In this document: positions 46,038-55,449 of the stretch, in pieces
Position numbering within the stretch: position 1 is the first letter of the stretch
Layout of the letters: each line of letters starts with the position of its first letter
Assembly (NCBI RefSeq): GCF_002994615.1
Contig: NZ_PVNK01000149.1
Coordinates: 31,895 to 95,894, forward strand
Direction: 5' to 3'
From: Enhygromyxa salina
GTDB lineage: Bacteria; Myxococcota_A; Polyangia; Nannocystales; Nannocystaceae
Length of the DNA: 64,000 nucleotides
Notes under the pieces: generated by a model
Told to the model about the DNA's origin: nothing
Seen by the model: the letters and a program-made list of their open reading frames with translations, nothing else
The model's database searches: none
Program-made: the position numbers and the translations under genes

Positions 46038-46134
46038 TGACCCCCCCGACCATCTGCGACTTTGCCACGCACGGCCGCTGCGCGGCCGGTCGCGTGCTCG
46101 GTGGGCTGGGATGAGCTTCGCAGTCGGGTGTGTG

Positions 46135-46165
46135 GCCCCCTAAAATGGGGGCTCGGGTTCTTTTT
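46135..46165 (+). terminator. Terminator-like hairpin after repeat copy 4
   Basis: GCCCCC (46135-46140), loop TAAAAT, GGGGGC (46147-46152), then TCGGG and TTCTTTTT. Confidence 0.6.
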
Positions 46166-46241
46166 GCCCCCGCAGGCCTGAGTCGAGGGGGCAGCGCTTG
46201 ATTCAGGCCTCGTACCGCTGCGGCGCGGTGCTGGGCGCGAC

Positions 46242-47750
<1,509 letters not shown>

Positions 47751-47859
47751 CCTGAAGCTCCGCGGGCCGCTGAGGCCCGCGCCGCCAATTGTGCCTGGTC
47801 TGAGATCAGATCACAGGTTTTTGACAAATCGCTGCTCGTGGGATTTGGCAGTTCGCCCC

Positions 47860-48354
47860 TCAGGCGTCCTCGAGCTCGTCGAGGATCACCACGACGGTCC
47901 AGGGCTCGCGGCGGTGCGGTGAGCCCCCGACGCTGTGCGCGCGGAGGCGACCGCGGACCCGGACGCGGTCGCCGGGGCCGACCTGCTCGACGGAGGCCTG
48001 GAGGTCGACGCCGAATTGCTCGCGCAGCTTGGCGTGGAGCTGGCCGACATCGCCGCCGCGCTCGACCTGGATCAGCGCCGCGCCGCTCGCGTCGCGGAGC
48101 ACGAAATTGGTCGCCTCGTAGGCCTCGATCTCGCCCTCGGACCCGTGGATGCCGAAGTAGCGCTGCGCGACGCCGGGCCGACGCGCGCGGTAGTTGAGGA
48201 CGACCGCGGGCTCGTCGTCGACCGGGTCCCGGAGCAGCTCGAGGGCCTCGACCTCGCCCGCGAGCTCGACGCGGCTGTCGGTCGCGCGCAGCTCGGCGAT
48301 CTGCCGCGCGACGTAGGGCCCCTCGCGGGACAGGAGACGGTCGAGCCAGCGCAC
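47860..48354 (-). CDS. Hypothetical protein with GIDE-like pattern
   Basis: A 164-residue protein starting at GTG. It is beta-rich, with the sequence RVELAGEVEALELLRDPVDD, then AVVLNYRARRPG, ATNFVLRDASGAALIQVERG and GPGDRVRVRGRLR. The order of strands and the internal disulfide-free, OB-like look recall the GIDE domain of MULAN-type proteins, but I cannot confirm it and no membrane helices are present. It lies between the OmpA gene and the tRNA cluster. Function unknown. Confidence 0.65.
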   Translation of the reverse strand: MRWLDRLLSREGPYVARQIAELRATDSRVELAGEVEALELLRDPVDDEPAVVLNYRARRPGVAQRYFGIHGSEGEIEAYEATNFVLRDASGAALIQVERGGDVGQLHAKLREQFGVDLQASVEQVGPGDRVRVRGRLRAHSVGGSPHRREPWTVVVILDELEDA

Positions 48355-48389
48355 GGTCTCGGGAGCTTACCCTTTTTGTGCCGTCTGGC

Positions 48390-48417
48390 TTGACCCCGAG
48401 ATTTTCTCGGCTATCCC
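48390..48417 (+). promoter_or_regulatory. Promoter-like element upstream of the tRNA cluster with internal dyad
   Basis: TTGACC (48390-48395), 16-bp spacer, TATCCC (48412-48417). The spacer is largely the perfect dyad CCGAGA-TTT-TCTCGG (48396-48410). It lies about 160 bp before tRNA-Asn. Confidence 0.4.
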
Positions 48418-48586
48418 GTGGGCGTTGGAGTTGGTCATGGACCGGACGCGAAATATTGAGCCGCACGGGCGAGAACATGCGCCGCGAGAACGCGAGCGCA
48501 GCGGCCCGTGCGAGCTGGATCGTTCGTAGACCGGGGGTGATCTGCCAGACCCCGCGCGCGAGCGATCACGGCAGTGTGTCGTCGAT

Positions 48587-48657
48587 GGGTTCGTAGCTGA
48601 GAGGTGTAGCTACCGGCTGTTAACCGGTGTACGTGGGTTCGAGTCCCACCGGGCCCT
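48587..48657 (+). tRNA. tRNA-Asn (anticodon GUU)
   Basis: A full cloverleaf. Acceptor GGGTTCG / CGGGCCC (two G-U pairs), D arm GCTG...TAGC, anticodon stem ACCGG / CCGGT with loop CTGTTAA (GTT), T arm GTGGG-TTCGAGT-CCCAC, discriminator T. No CCA is encoded. It is the first gene of a plus-strand tRNA run. Confidence 0.9.
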
Positions 48658-48691
48658 CTATCGTGAATGTGGCCATGTGGCCGATGCTTTG

Positions 48692-48762
48692 GCCCGAGTG
48701 GTCCATTGGTAGGATGTTGCATTTTCAATGCAATGGAGCGGGTTCGATTCCCGCCTCGGGTA
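48692..48762 (+). tRNA. tRNA-Glu (anticodon UUC)
   Basis: A full cloverleaf. Acceptor GCCCGAG / CTCGGGT (one G-U pair), D arm GTCC...GGAT, anticodon stem TTGCA / TGCAA with loop TTTTCAA (TTC), T arm GCGGG-TTCGATT-CCCGC, discriminator A, no encoded CCA. It lies 34 bp after tRNA-Asn. Confidence 0.92.
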
Positions 48763-48828
48763 TTGATTGACTGATTGGTATCTCTGGTTCTCAGCCAGAA
48801 GACAGGGGGTCGACTCCCCTACGGGATA
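48763..48828 (+). tRNA. Degenerate tRNA-Glu(CUC)-like sequence
   Basis: The anticodon arm TCTGG / CCAGA with loop TTCTCAG (CTC) at 48783-48799 and the T arm AGGGG-GTCGACT-CCCCT at 48804-48820 are well formed. The 3' acceptor strand ACGGGAT has no complementary 5' strand, and the D arm is not foldable in the usual way (TTGATTGACTGATTGG). It directly follows tRNA-Glu and overlaps the 3' end of the response-regulator gene on the other strand. It may be a decayed tRNA, or a very unusual functional one. Confidence 0.45.
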
Positions 48829-49235
48829 CTTCGCTCGGCGCCGGTCGAGTGGCCGAGCGCGACCTCGAGCGCGGCGACGAGCTCGGCGAGGTCGAGGGGC
48901 TTGACGACATAGTCGTTGGCCCCGAGCTGCAGGGCCTCGACGACGTCCTCGCTGTCGCCGCGCGCGGTCGCCATCAGGACCGGGAGCTGGGTCTTCGAGA
49001 AGCGCTGGCGGACCTTCTGGAGGACCTCGAGCCCGTTGACGCCGGGCATCATCACGTCGAGCAGGATCACGTCGAAGCGGCGCGCGTCGATCGCGTCGAG
49101 GGCCTCGATACCCGACCGCGCGGCCTCGACCTCGTAGCCGCGGCGCCGGAGCCGACGGCTGAGCATGTCGAGGTTGTCCTCGTTGTCGTCGACGACGAGC
49201 AAGCTCGCGCCCTTGCTCTGTGCGCTCGCGGTCAC
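48819..49235 (-). CDS. Single-domain response regulator
   Basis: A 138-residue CheY-like receiver: SLLVVDDNEDN, phospho-acceptor Asp60 in DVILLDVMMPGVNG, the switch residue in VLMATARGDS and Lys in YVVKPLDL. There is no output domain. The start is GTG at 49235. The 3' end overlaps the degenerate tRNA-like sequence by about 10 bases (antisense). No histidine kinase is adjacent, so the partner is unknown. It lies 88 bp downstream of the esterase gene. Confidence 0.9.
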   Translation of the reverse strand: MTASAQSKGASLLVVDDNEDNLDMLSRRLRRRGYEVEAARSGIEALDAIDARRFDVILLDVMMPGVNGLEVLQKVRQRFSKTQLPVLMATARGDSEDVVEALQLGANDYVVKPLDLAELVAALEVALGHSTGAERSIP

Positions 49236-49323
49236 GGCTCGAGATCGTCGCGCGAAACGGGCCTCGATGCACTGTGCGTGTTTTGCGTCGGCGCGCGGCC
49301 GTCGCGTGACCCGTGCGCTGGGG

Positions 49324-50217
49324 TCACGAGGTGCGCGCGCGGGTGAACTCGCCGACCGCCTCGATCGCTCGCTTGGCCTCGTCGAGCATCGCCGCCCACA
49401 GCTGAAAGGCGTGGAACATGTCGTCCCACAGCTCGAGGGTCACGTCGACGCCGGCTTCCTTGCAGCGCTCGGCGAAGCGCTCGCTGTCGTCGCGCAGAGC
49501 CTCGGCCGCGCCAGCTTGGAGCAGGATCGGTGGCAGCCCGGCGAGCTCGGCGTGCAGCGGCGAGGCGCCCGGGGTCTTGGGGTCCTGGCCGGCGAGGTAG
49601 GCCTGAGCCATCATCGCCACGTAGGGAGCCTTCATCGACGGGTCTTCGACGGTCGCCAGCGAGCTGGAGCTGAGGGTCAGATCCGTCCACGGCGACATGC
49701 ACACGAGCGCGCCGGGGCTGTCGAGGCCCTCGGTGTCGCGGATCTGCAAGGCGGCGCCGAGCAGCAAGCCCGCGCCGGCCGACTCGCCGACGAGCGCGAC
49801 CTTGGCGGGGGCGTAGCCGCCGGGGCCGACGAGCCAGCGGTAGCTGGCGAGGGTGTCGTCGAGGCCGGCGGGGAAGGGGTGCTCGGGCGCCCGGCGGTAC
49901 TCGATCGCGAGGGCTGGAGCCTTGGCCGCGACCGCGATTCGGCTGATGAGATCGCGGTGTGAGTCGACCGAGCCCAGCATGTAGCCGCCGCCGTGGACGA
50001 ACAGGATCGCCCGACCCTCGTCGGCGTCCGCGGGCCGGATCCACTCCGAGCGCACGACCCCGGTGTCGACGACCTCGCGGGTCACGCCCGGCAGCGGGGG
50101 CGCGAGCCGACCGACGTTGTCGAGGTTGGTCCGCATGCCGTCGAGGCTGAGATCGCTCGCCTCGGTCAGCTGTGACTTCAGGAATTGGTGAACTGCGTGG
50201 AGCTGGGGGTTGTCCAT
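49324..50217 (-). CDS. HSL-family alpha/beta hydrolase (carboxylesterase/lipase)
   Basis: A 297-residue esterase of the hormone-sensitive-lipase group. HGGG oxyanion motif at 75-78, nucleophile Ser146 in GESAGAG, the acid in the PWTDLTL/ILLQAGAAEALRDDS region, and His269 in DDMFHAF. No signal peptide. It starts 9 bp after the patatin gene stop and so belongs to the operon CNB-domain protein, patatin, esterase, consistent with lipid turnover. The substrate is probably a short- to medium-chain ester. Confidence 0.92.
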   Translation of the reverse strand: MDNPQLHAVHQFLKSQLTEASDLSLDGMRTNLDNVGRLAPPLPGVTREVVDTGVVRSEWIRPADADEGRAILFVHGGGYMLGSVDSHRDLISRIAVAAKAPALAIEYRRAPEHPFPAGLDDTLASYRWLVGPGGYAPAKVALVGESAGAGLLLGAALQIRDTEGLDSPGALVCMSPWTDLTLSSSSLATVEDPSMKAPYVAMMAQAYLAGQDPKTPGASPLHAELAGLPPILLQAGAAEALRDDSERFAERCKEAGVDVTLELWDDMFHAFQLWAAMLDEAKRAIEAVGEFTRARTS

Positions 50218-50226
50218 GGCCGTGTC

Positions 50227-52170
50227 TCAGGGGGCGACCGCGAGGGCGAAGCTTGGGTCGGTGGGGGGGATTGTGGCGGTGGTGGTGTAGGTGATCTGGG
50301 GGGCGGCGAGCCCGGTCGCCGCTTCGAACAGCGGCTGGTAGTCGGCCGGCGGCGGCGGCGGGACGTTGATGAGCTCAACCTCGAGGGCGCTCGCGTAGCC
50401 GCTCGCGATGTAGGCCCCGACGGCCGCGAGGACCTGCTCGGCGTCGCCGCTGAGCCGCCAGGAGCCGTCGGGCGCGAGCTCGAAGCCGATGTCGACGGCC
50501 GGGCCGATCTCGACCAGGTTGGTGCTGCGGTTGATGCGGACGCGCCCGGCCCCGTCAGTCAGCAAGAGCTGCCAGTGCGCTTGGGCCTCGATGATCGCGT
50601 CTTTGAGGGCCTGCGAGTTGGCGGCCTCGTGGGCGATGCGGGGGCCGGCGTACCACGAGCCTGCGCTCGAGAACCGGGTCGTGGCGTTGTAGAACACCTG
50701 CGCGTACTGCTCCTCGCCGAGGGCCGCCTGACGAAAGAGCATCAGGTAGGCGCGATAGGCGTCGAGGCTGCGCACGAAGGGGTTGAGGGTGATCGCCCAC
50801 TTGGTCAGGAAGGGGACCGGGACCTCGTCGGGCAGGCGCGGGATCGAGGCGACCTTGGGGATGGGCTGGGCCGCGATCACCAGCTGGGCCCCGGCGGCGT
50901 TGAGGATCGCGGTCGGCAGGTCTTGGGTTGGGCCGCCGTCGAGCAGCCGGGTGTTGCCGATGTAGGTCGCGACGAAGGGCGGCAGCGAGCCGCTGGCCAT
51001 CAGGCTCTTGCCCGCGAGGCCGGTGGTCTGGTGGTTGGTCTCGCCCGTGTCGGCGATGCTCGAGACCGAGATCGTCGGCTGGCCGAGCTCGCTGAGATCG
51101 ACGAAGCGGGTCGCCCACGCCAGCCACCAGGTCAGCGGGATGTTGTTGACCAGGGCAAAGAACACGCCCCAGCCGATCGTGTTGGAGTTGAGCAGCATCC
51201 GCGTGAGGCCGCGATCGCCGAGCGCGGCGTAGAAGGCCCCGATGAACGCGCCGGTGCTGGAGCCCGAGAGGAGGTCGATCGGGACGCCGGCGTCCTCGAG
51301 CTGCTCGATGAAGGGGATGCCGACGTAGGACTGGGCCCCGGCCCCGCCGATCGCAACGCCGACCCGCCGGGCCGTGACCCCGCGGGCCCAGCGACCAAAG
51401 CTGCGCACGTTGTCCTCGACCACGGGCACGGGCACGCTCGGGTCACCCTCGAAGCGGAGCCGAAGCGCGTGGAGCGGCCACGCGCTCGGCATGAAGCGGG
51501 TCGAGCTGTAGATCTGCGAGACGACCGCGACCCAGCGCCGCAGCCAGCGTCGGAACCGGTGGGTTGCGATCGCGTCTTGGATCCAGACCTGGAGCGAGTT
51601 GGCCGGGTTGGCCGAGTTGACGATCTGGATCAGCTCGATCAGCAGCGTGCGCACGAGCTGGGCCTCGGGCATCGGCCCGAGCAGCGCGACGGGCTGCTGG
51701 TTGACGTCGGCGGGCAGGAGGCCGAGGGTCAGCGGCAGGTCGTTCCAGACCTCGGGGTCGTCGAACAGGTAGTCGACGCTCGCGGTGCAGTCGAGCCCGG
51801 TCATCGCCCACCACAGCTCGGCGTTGCGCGCTCCGTTGGGGTTGACGCCGCTGGCCTCGATCAGGATCTGGTCGAAGGCGATGCCCCAGTCCTGACAAAA
51901 AGTCTGGAGCTCGGCGTGGACCACCGGGGTCAGGTTGGGGGTCCCCGGCGGCACGCGGATGTAGGTGGGCGGGGTCGTCGGCGGCGGGAGGCCGACGTCC
52001 CAGACGACGTGCAGGACCCAGGTCAGATCATCGAGCTCGGTCCGGATCGTGTCGGCGAGGACCTCGACCACCCCGGGCAGGGGCAGGGTCGTGTGGTCGA
52101 CGGTCGCGTCGGCCAGGACCATGGTCATGGCGCCGCGGAGGACGACGGGGGTCAGGCTCGTCACACTCAT
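50227..52170 (-). CDS. Patatin-like phospholipase
   Basis: A 647-residue serine lipase. The C-terminal half carries the patatin catalytic dyad: oxyanion GGAGAQSYVG at 275-284, GSSTG with Ser305, and DGG at 411-413, in the order expected for the family. The N-terminal 260 residues are poorly conserved and of unknown fold. The ATG at 52170 overlaps the stop of the CNB-domain gene (ATGA), and the esterase follows 9 bp downstream. CNB plus patatin is the domain set of eukaryotic neuropathy target esterase, here on two coupled genes. Likely a (lyso)phospholipase at the membrane. Confidence 0.9.
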   Translation of the reverse strand: MSVTSLTPVVLRGAMTMVLADATVDHTTLPLPGVVEVLADTIRTELDDLTWVLHVVWDVGLPPPTTPPTYIRVPPGTPNLTPVVHAELQTFCQDWGIAFDQILIEASGVNPNGARNAELWWAMTGLDCTASVDYLFDDPEVWNDLPLTLGLLPADVNQQPVALLGPMPEAQLVRTLLIELIQIVNSANPANSLQVWIQDAIATHRFRRWLRRWVAVVSQIYSSTRFMPSAWPLHALRLRFEGDPSVPVPVVEDNVRSFGRWARGVTARRVGVAIGGAGAQSYVGIPFIEQLEDAGVPIDLLSGSSTGAFIGAFYAALGDRGLTRMLLNSNTIGWGVFFALVNNIPLTWWLAWATRFVDLSELGQPTISVSSIADTGETNHQTTGLAGKSLMASGSLPPFVATYIGNTRLLDGGPTQDLPTAILNAAGAQLVIAAQPIPKVASIPRLPDEVPVPFLTKWAITLNPFVRSLDAYRAYLMLFRQAALGEEQYAQVFYNATTRFSSAGSWYAGPRIAHEAANSQALKDAIIEAQAHWQLLLTDGAGRVRINRSTNLVEIGPAVDIGFELAPDGSWRLSGDAEQVLAAVGAYIASGYASALEVELINVPPPPPADYQPLFEAATGLAAPQITYTTTATIPPTDPSFALAVAP

Positions 52171-53093
52171 GGCTTGACCCGCTGGCCGTTGAACATGGGC
52201 CCGAGGCTGCGCGCGAACCCAGGCATGTAGCCGCTGAGGGCGGCCACCGCCTCCTTGGTCACGACCACGGCCGTGGCCTTGGTCGTGGCCGTGGCCGCCT
52301 TCAGGGTCGCGGCGCCCTCGTCCGCGAAGAGGTCGGAGCCGCCGACCTCGCCAGCGCCGAAGGAGAGCAGGGTCTCGTCGACGACGAGCTGCAGCTGACC
52401 GCGCAGGACGTAGTAGAGCGCGGGGCCGGGGGCGACCGCGAGGCCCGGAGGGGGAGCGGCGGGCTGCTGCGGCTGGTCCGGGTCCTTGGCCGTCGGCTGG
52501 TAGGTCACCGTCGGGGCCAGGTCGAGCAGGCGGTAGAGCGCGACCGCGTTGACGCGGGAGAACTGCGGCGTCGCACGCAGCGCGGCCACGATCTCCCCGC
52601 CGTGGACGACCGTCGGGAACATCGCGAGCAGCCTGTCGCGCAGGACCCCGCCCGGCTTGGACATGAACACGGCCTCGAAGCGATCGGGCGCGAGCTCGAG
52701 CGTCGAGATCGGACCCTTGGCGCGGCAGCGAATCATGGGGAGGTCCGCGCGCGGCCAGGTCCGGTCGAGCCCGGCCTCCGCGGCCCAGTCGTTGACCGCG
52801 CCGAGCCCGAACACGGAGCCGGTGGTCAGCGTCCAGGCGCCGTTGTCGTCGCTGCTGTGGGCGGGATCCCAGGTCGCGTGACCGTGGACGAGGATCCGCA
52901 GCGGAGCGTCGCGGTTGGGGACCTCGTCGTAAAACAGGCGCGCACCGTCGTCGTGGCGGACCAGCGTGAGCGCCTGGCCGAGGGGCTCGAGCGCGTCCGC
53001 GGTCAACCCGCTCAGCATCGGACAGGTGAGCAAGAAGCGGGACAGTGAGGTCTCGTCGGGGGTGGTCAGCGTGTCGGCCAAAATCGGGCTCAC
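52167..53093 (-). CDS. Protein with two cyclic-nucleotide-binding-like domains
   Basis: A 308-residue protein with two divergent CNB/CRP-type beta-roll domains. The first follows SRFLLTCPMLSGLTADALEP (to TTGSVFGLGAVNDW), the second follows ALRATPQFSRVNAVALYRLL (ALYYVLRGQLQLVVDETLLS, then AGEVGGSDLFADEG). The phosphate-binding cassette is degenerate (no RxAxV), so ligand binding is doubtful. No HTH is present. The GTG at 53093 is the first start that fits the fold. A TATACT at 53134-53139 (minus strand) may be its -10. It is coupled by ATGA to the patatin gene and probably regulates it. Confidence 0.75.
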   Translation of the reverse strand: MSPILADTLTTPDETSLSRFLLTCPMLSGLTADALEPLGQALTLVRHDDGARLFYDEVPNRDAPLRILVHGHATWDPAHSSDDNGAWTLTTGSVFGLGAVNDWAAEAGLDRTWPRADLPMIRCRAKGPISTLELAPDRFEAVFMSKPGGVLRDRLLAMFPTVVHGGEIVAALRATPQFSRVNAVALYRLLDLAPTVTYQPTAKDPDQPQQPAAPPPGLAVAPGPALYYVLRGQLQLVVDETLLSFGAGEVGGSDLFADEGAATLKAATATTKATAVVVTKEAVAALSGYMPGFARSLGPMFNGQRVKP

Positions 53094-53181
53094 CAGTGCG
53101 ATCGCGGCGACCGGGATCCCGGCGCGGCGGGAGGAGTATATCCTACGCGGCACCGGCCGCGGGCCGGCCCGAGGGCTCAAC

Positions 53182-54543
53182 TTGAACCGCTACCTGACAA
53201 CCTCCGAGCGCCTGTTTCTCGCGATGGCCGAGCAGGTCGTGATGAACCCGGTGGTCATGGTTCGGTGCCGTGGCTCGCTGCCGGTCGAGCGCGTCGAGCA
53301 TGCGATCCGGACCGTCCAGCGTCGCCACCCCGCTCTTTGCGTCAAGCTGGTGCGGGACGCCACGCCGTGGTTCTCCGAGCGCGACGTGCCGCCCGTGCCG
53401 CTGCGCGTGATCGAACGTGAGTCGAAGGACCACTGGCGGGCGATCGTGCGAGATGAGCTCAACACGCCGATGGCGGCCGAGGGCCCGCTGATCCGCTTCG
53501 TGCTCGTGCGCGACTCGGCGGGCGCAGAGCTGATCTGCACGACCGACCACGTCAACGCCGACGGCCGCTCGGGCCTGTTCGTGCTGCGCGACGTGCTGCG
53601 GGTGATCGAGGACCCAAAGCTGCGGCTGGTGCCCCTGCGCGAGCGCAGCTGCTTCGACGACTACCTGCCCACGGGCCCCTGGGATCTGGCCCTCGGCCCG
53701 CGGCTGCCCGACGCGCTGCGGGGGCTGGTCGCCGAGCGATCGCAGGAGCTCCTGGCCCGCCTCGAAGGGGGTCGGCTCGCGCGTCTGCGGGCGCGGGCGC
53801 TGGGCGTGCCCGCCGAGCCGCGGCCGCCGCTCGAGCCCGCGCCGATCGACTTCGTCCACCGTCGGATCGACGCCGAGCGCACGGGCGCGCTGGTCGAGGC
53901 TTGTCGCGCCCACGACAACACCGTGCTGTCGGCCCTGGCGGTCGCCTGCGCCGACGCGCTCGTGACCGTCGAGGGCCCGGGCGCCCGCGGGCTGATCGGC
54001 TGCATCACGCCGATCGACATCCGCTCGCTGCTCACGCCCTCGGTCGGCGACGACTTCGGGATCTACGCGTGGGCGCCGACCTCGTACCACCCGGTCGGCC
54101 CGGGCGCCGACTTTTGGGGCCTGGCCAGGCGCATGCAACGGATCGTGAAGGCCTATCGCAGCGTGCCCGCCCTCGCCGGGATGCGGCGGCTGCTCGACCT
54201 CATCGAGCTGAGCGAGGGCACGGCGCTGGCCGGCGTCTACGAGCGCGTCAGTCGGGTCGTGCTCGACGGGCTGATGGTCGTCAGCAACCTCGGCCGGGTC
54301 GCGCTGCCCGAGCGGGCCGCGGGGGTCGAGGTCGAGTCCTTCGGCTTCTTCGCGATGATCCCGGCCGCAGACTTCGTGCTCGGGGTCCAGAGCTTCCGCG
54401 GGGTCATGGAGCTCAATTATTGTTGTTCGCGCAACTGGATGCGTCAGTCGGTGATCGAGGGCGTCGCCGACCGCGTCGAGGCGACCCTCGACGCCGCGAT
54501 CGGGCGGCCGCCCTCGCCGGGCGCCGAGCGGATGCGCTACTGA
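53182..54543 (+). CDS. Condensation / PapA-type acyltransferase
   Basis: A 453-residue CoA/carrier-protein-dependent acyltransferase superfamily member. The N-terminus NRYLTTSERLFLAMAEQVVM and HVNADG (His123, Asp127) match the HxxxDG catalytic motif of condensation domains, PapA5 and alcohol acyltransferases. A later VSNLGRV corresponds to the DFGWG-region segment. The TTG at 53182 is inferred because the family starts at LNRYLTTSER; no better start lies nearby. It is divergent from the CNB-domain gene and convergent with the SDR operon. Product unknown; ester-lipid formation is likely. Confidence 0.75.
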   Translation: MNRYLTTSERLFLAMAEQVVMNPVVMVRCRGSLPVERVEHAIRTVQRRHPALCVKLVRDATPWFSERDVPPVPLRVIERESKDHWRAIVRDELNTPMAAEGPLIRFVLVRDSAGAELICTTDHVNADGRSGLFVLRDVLRVIEDPKLRLVPLRERSCFDDYLPTGPWDLALGPRLPDALRGLVAERSQELLARLEGGRLARLRARALGVPAEPRPPLEPAPIDFVHRRIDAERTGALVEACRAHDNTVLSALAVACADALVTVEGPGARGLIGCITPIDIRSLLTPSVGDDFGIYAWAPTSYHPVGPGADFWGLARRMQRIVKAYRSVPALAGMRRLLDLIELSEGTALAGVYERVSRVVLDGLMVVSNLGRVALPERAAGVEVESFGFFAMIPAADFVLGVQSFRGVMELNYCCSRNWMRQSVIEGVADRVEATLDAAIGRPPSPGAERMRY

Positions 54544-54574
54544 GCGACCGCGGCGGCGGGGCGGTGGCGGCGGA

Positions 54575-54596
54575 GTGGCGGTGGCGGTGGCGGTGG
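54575..54596. repeat. GTGGCG microsatellite
   Basis: About 3.7 copies of GTGGCG between two convergent genes, 2 bp from the SDR stop codon. A slippage-prone short repeat. Confidence 0.7.
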
Positions 54597-54597
54597 T

Positions 54598-55446
54598 TCA
54601 GCGCTGAAACAGCTGGATCATCCGCGCCTCCCACCAGGCCTGGGTCGCCGGCCCCGAGGCCAGCGCGCCGATCCAGGCGTCGACACCCACGAGGTGGCGC
54701 AGCCGCGGTCGCTCGGCCAGCGCGAGCTTGGCGATCACCTGCGCGACGTCGTCGGGGTCGGCGCGGGCGAGCAGCTTTTGGAGCTGGCGGGTGCCGGCGT
54801 CGAGCCCCGTCTTCAGGCGGCCGTAGACGGAGCCGGGCTCGCTCTCGACCTGGTTGCGGTTGCGCGCGAAGATCTGGGTTGGAAACAGGCCCGGCTCGAC
54901 CAGGCACACGAACACGTTGAAGGGCACGAGCTCGTAGCGCAGCGACTCCGACCAGCCCTCGAGCGCGAACTTGCTGGCGCAGTAGCCCGCGTGGCCTGGG
55001 ATCGCGCTGCGCCCGACGATGCTCGACACGTTGATGACCCGCCCGTGCCGACGCTCGCGCATCGCGGGCAGCAGGGCCTGGGTCAGGCGGACCAGGCCAA
55101 AGAAATTGACCTCGAACTGCGCGCGCAGGGCCGCCTCGTCGAGCTCCTCGGCGAAGCCCGTGAGCATCTGCCCGGCGTTGTTGACGAGCACGTCGACGGC
55201 GCCCTCGGCGTCGAGGATCTGCTCGACGAGGGCCTCGCGCTGGTCGGCGTCGGTCACGTCGAGGGTCACGAATTCGACGCGCTCGGAGCCGAAGCCCGAG
55301 GCCTGCAGCGCCCGCCGCAGCTCACCCGCGCGGCCGAGCTCGCGCATGCTCGCGTAGACCTTGAACCCGCGGGCACACAGGGCCACGCAGGTCCGCAGAC
55401 CAAAGCCGCTCGACGAGCCGGTGACCAGGGCGGTGCCGCGTCGCAT
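54598..55446 (-). CDS. Short-chain dehydrogenase/reductase
   Basis: A 282-residue classical SDR. The nucleotide loop TGSSSGFG is at 9-16, NNAG at 89-92, and catalytic Ser142, Tyr155 and Lys159 in VSSIVGRSAIPGHAGYCASK, with a C-terminal extension of the retinol-dehydrogenase/hydroxysteroid-like type. It starts 3 bp after the stop of the atypical SDR and is the last gene of the KAS III, acyltransferase, SDR, SDR operon. It probably reduces a keto-lipid intermediate made by that pathway (inference). Confidence 0.92.
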   Translation of the reverse strand: MRRGTALVTGSSSGFGLRTCVALCARGFKVYASMRELGRAGELRRALQASGFGSERVEFVTLDVTDADQREALVEQILDAEGAVDVLVNNAGQMLTGFAEELDEAALRAQFEVNFFGLVRLTQALLPAMRERRHGRVINVSSIVGRSAIPGHAGYCASKFALEGWSESLRYELVPFNVFVCLVEPGLFPTQIFARNRNQVESEPGSVYGRLKTGLDAGTRQLQKLLARADPDDVAQVIAKLALAERPRLRHLVGVDAWIGALASGPATQAWWEARMIQLFQR

Positions 55447-55449
55447 GGC

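Larger units (their letters stand above)
45621..46126. repeat. Four-copy intergenic repeat array
   Basis: An 88-bp core (starting GCGACTTTGCCACGCACGG, containing CGGCCGCTGCGCGGCCG and ending GAGCTTCGCAGTCG) occurs at 45621-45708, 45747-45834 and 45913-46000. A fourth copy at 46056-46126 has a 17-bp internal deletion. Start-to-start distances are 126, 166 and 143 bp. Spacers share a TTTTTGACCCCC motif and, after copies 2-4, a GCCCCC/GGGGGC hairpin with T-tract. The spacings are not multiples of three throughout, so reading frame is not conserved: this is DNA or RNA repetition, not protein. It fills the 646-bp gap between the activator and OmpA genes. Confidence 0.9.

Noticed and set aside
45621..46126. 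CRISPR array
   Set aside because: Repeats are 88 bp, few, with hairpin/T-tract spacers of uneven length that are themselves related; no cas genes in the window.
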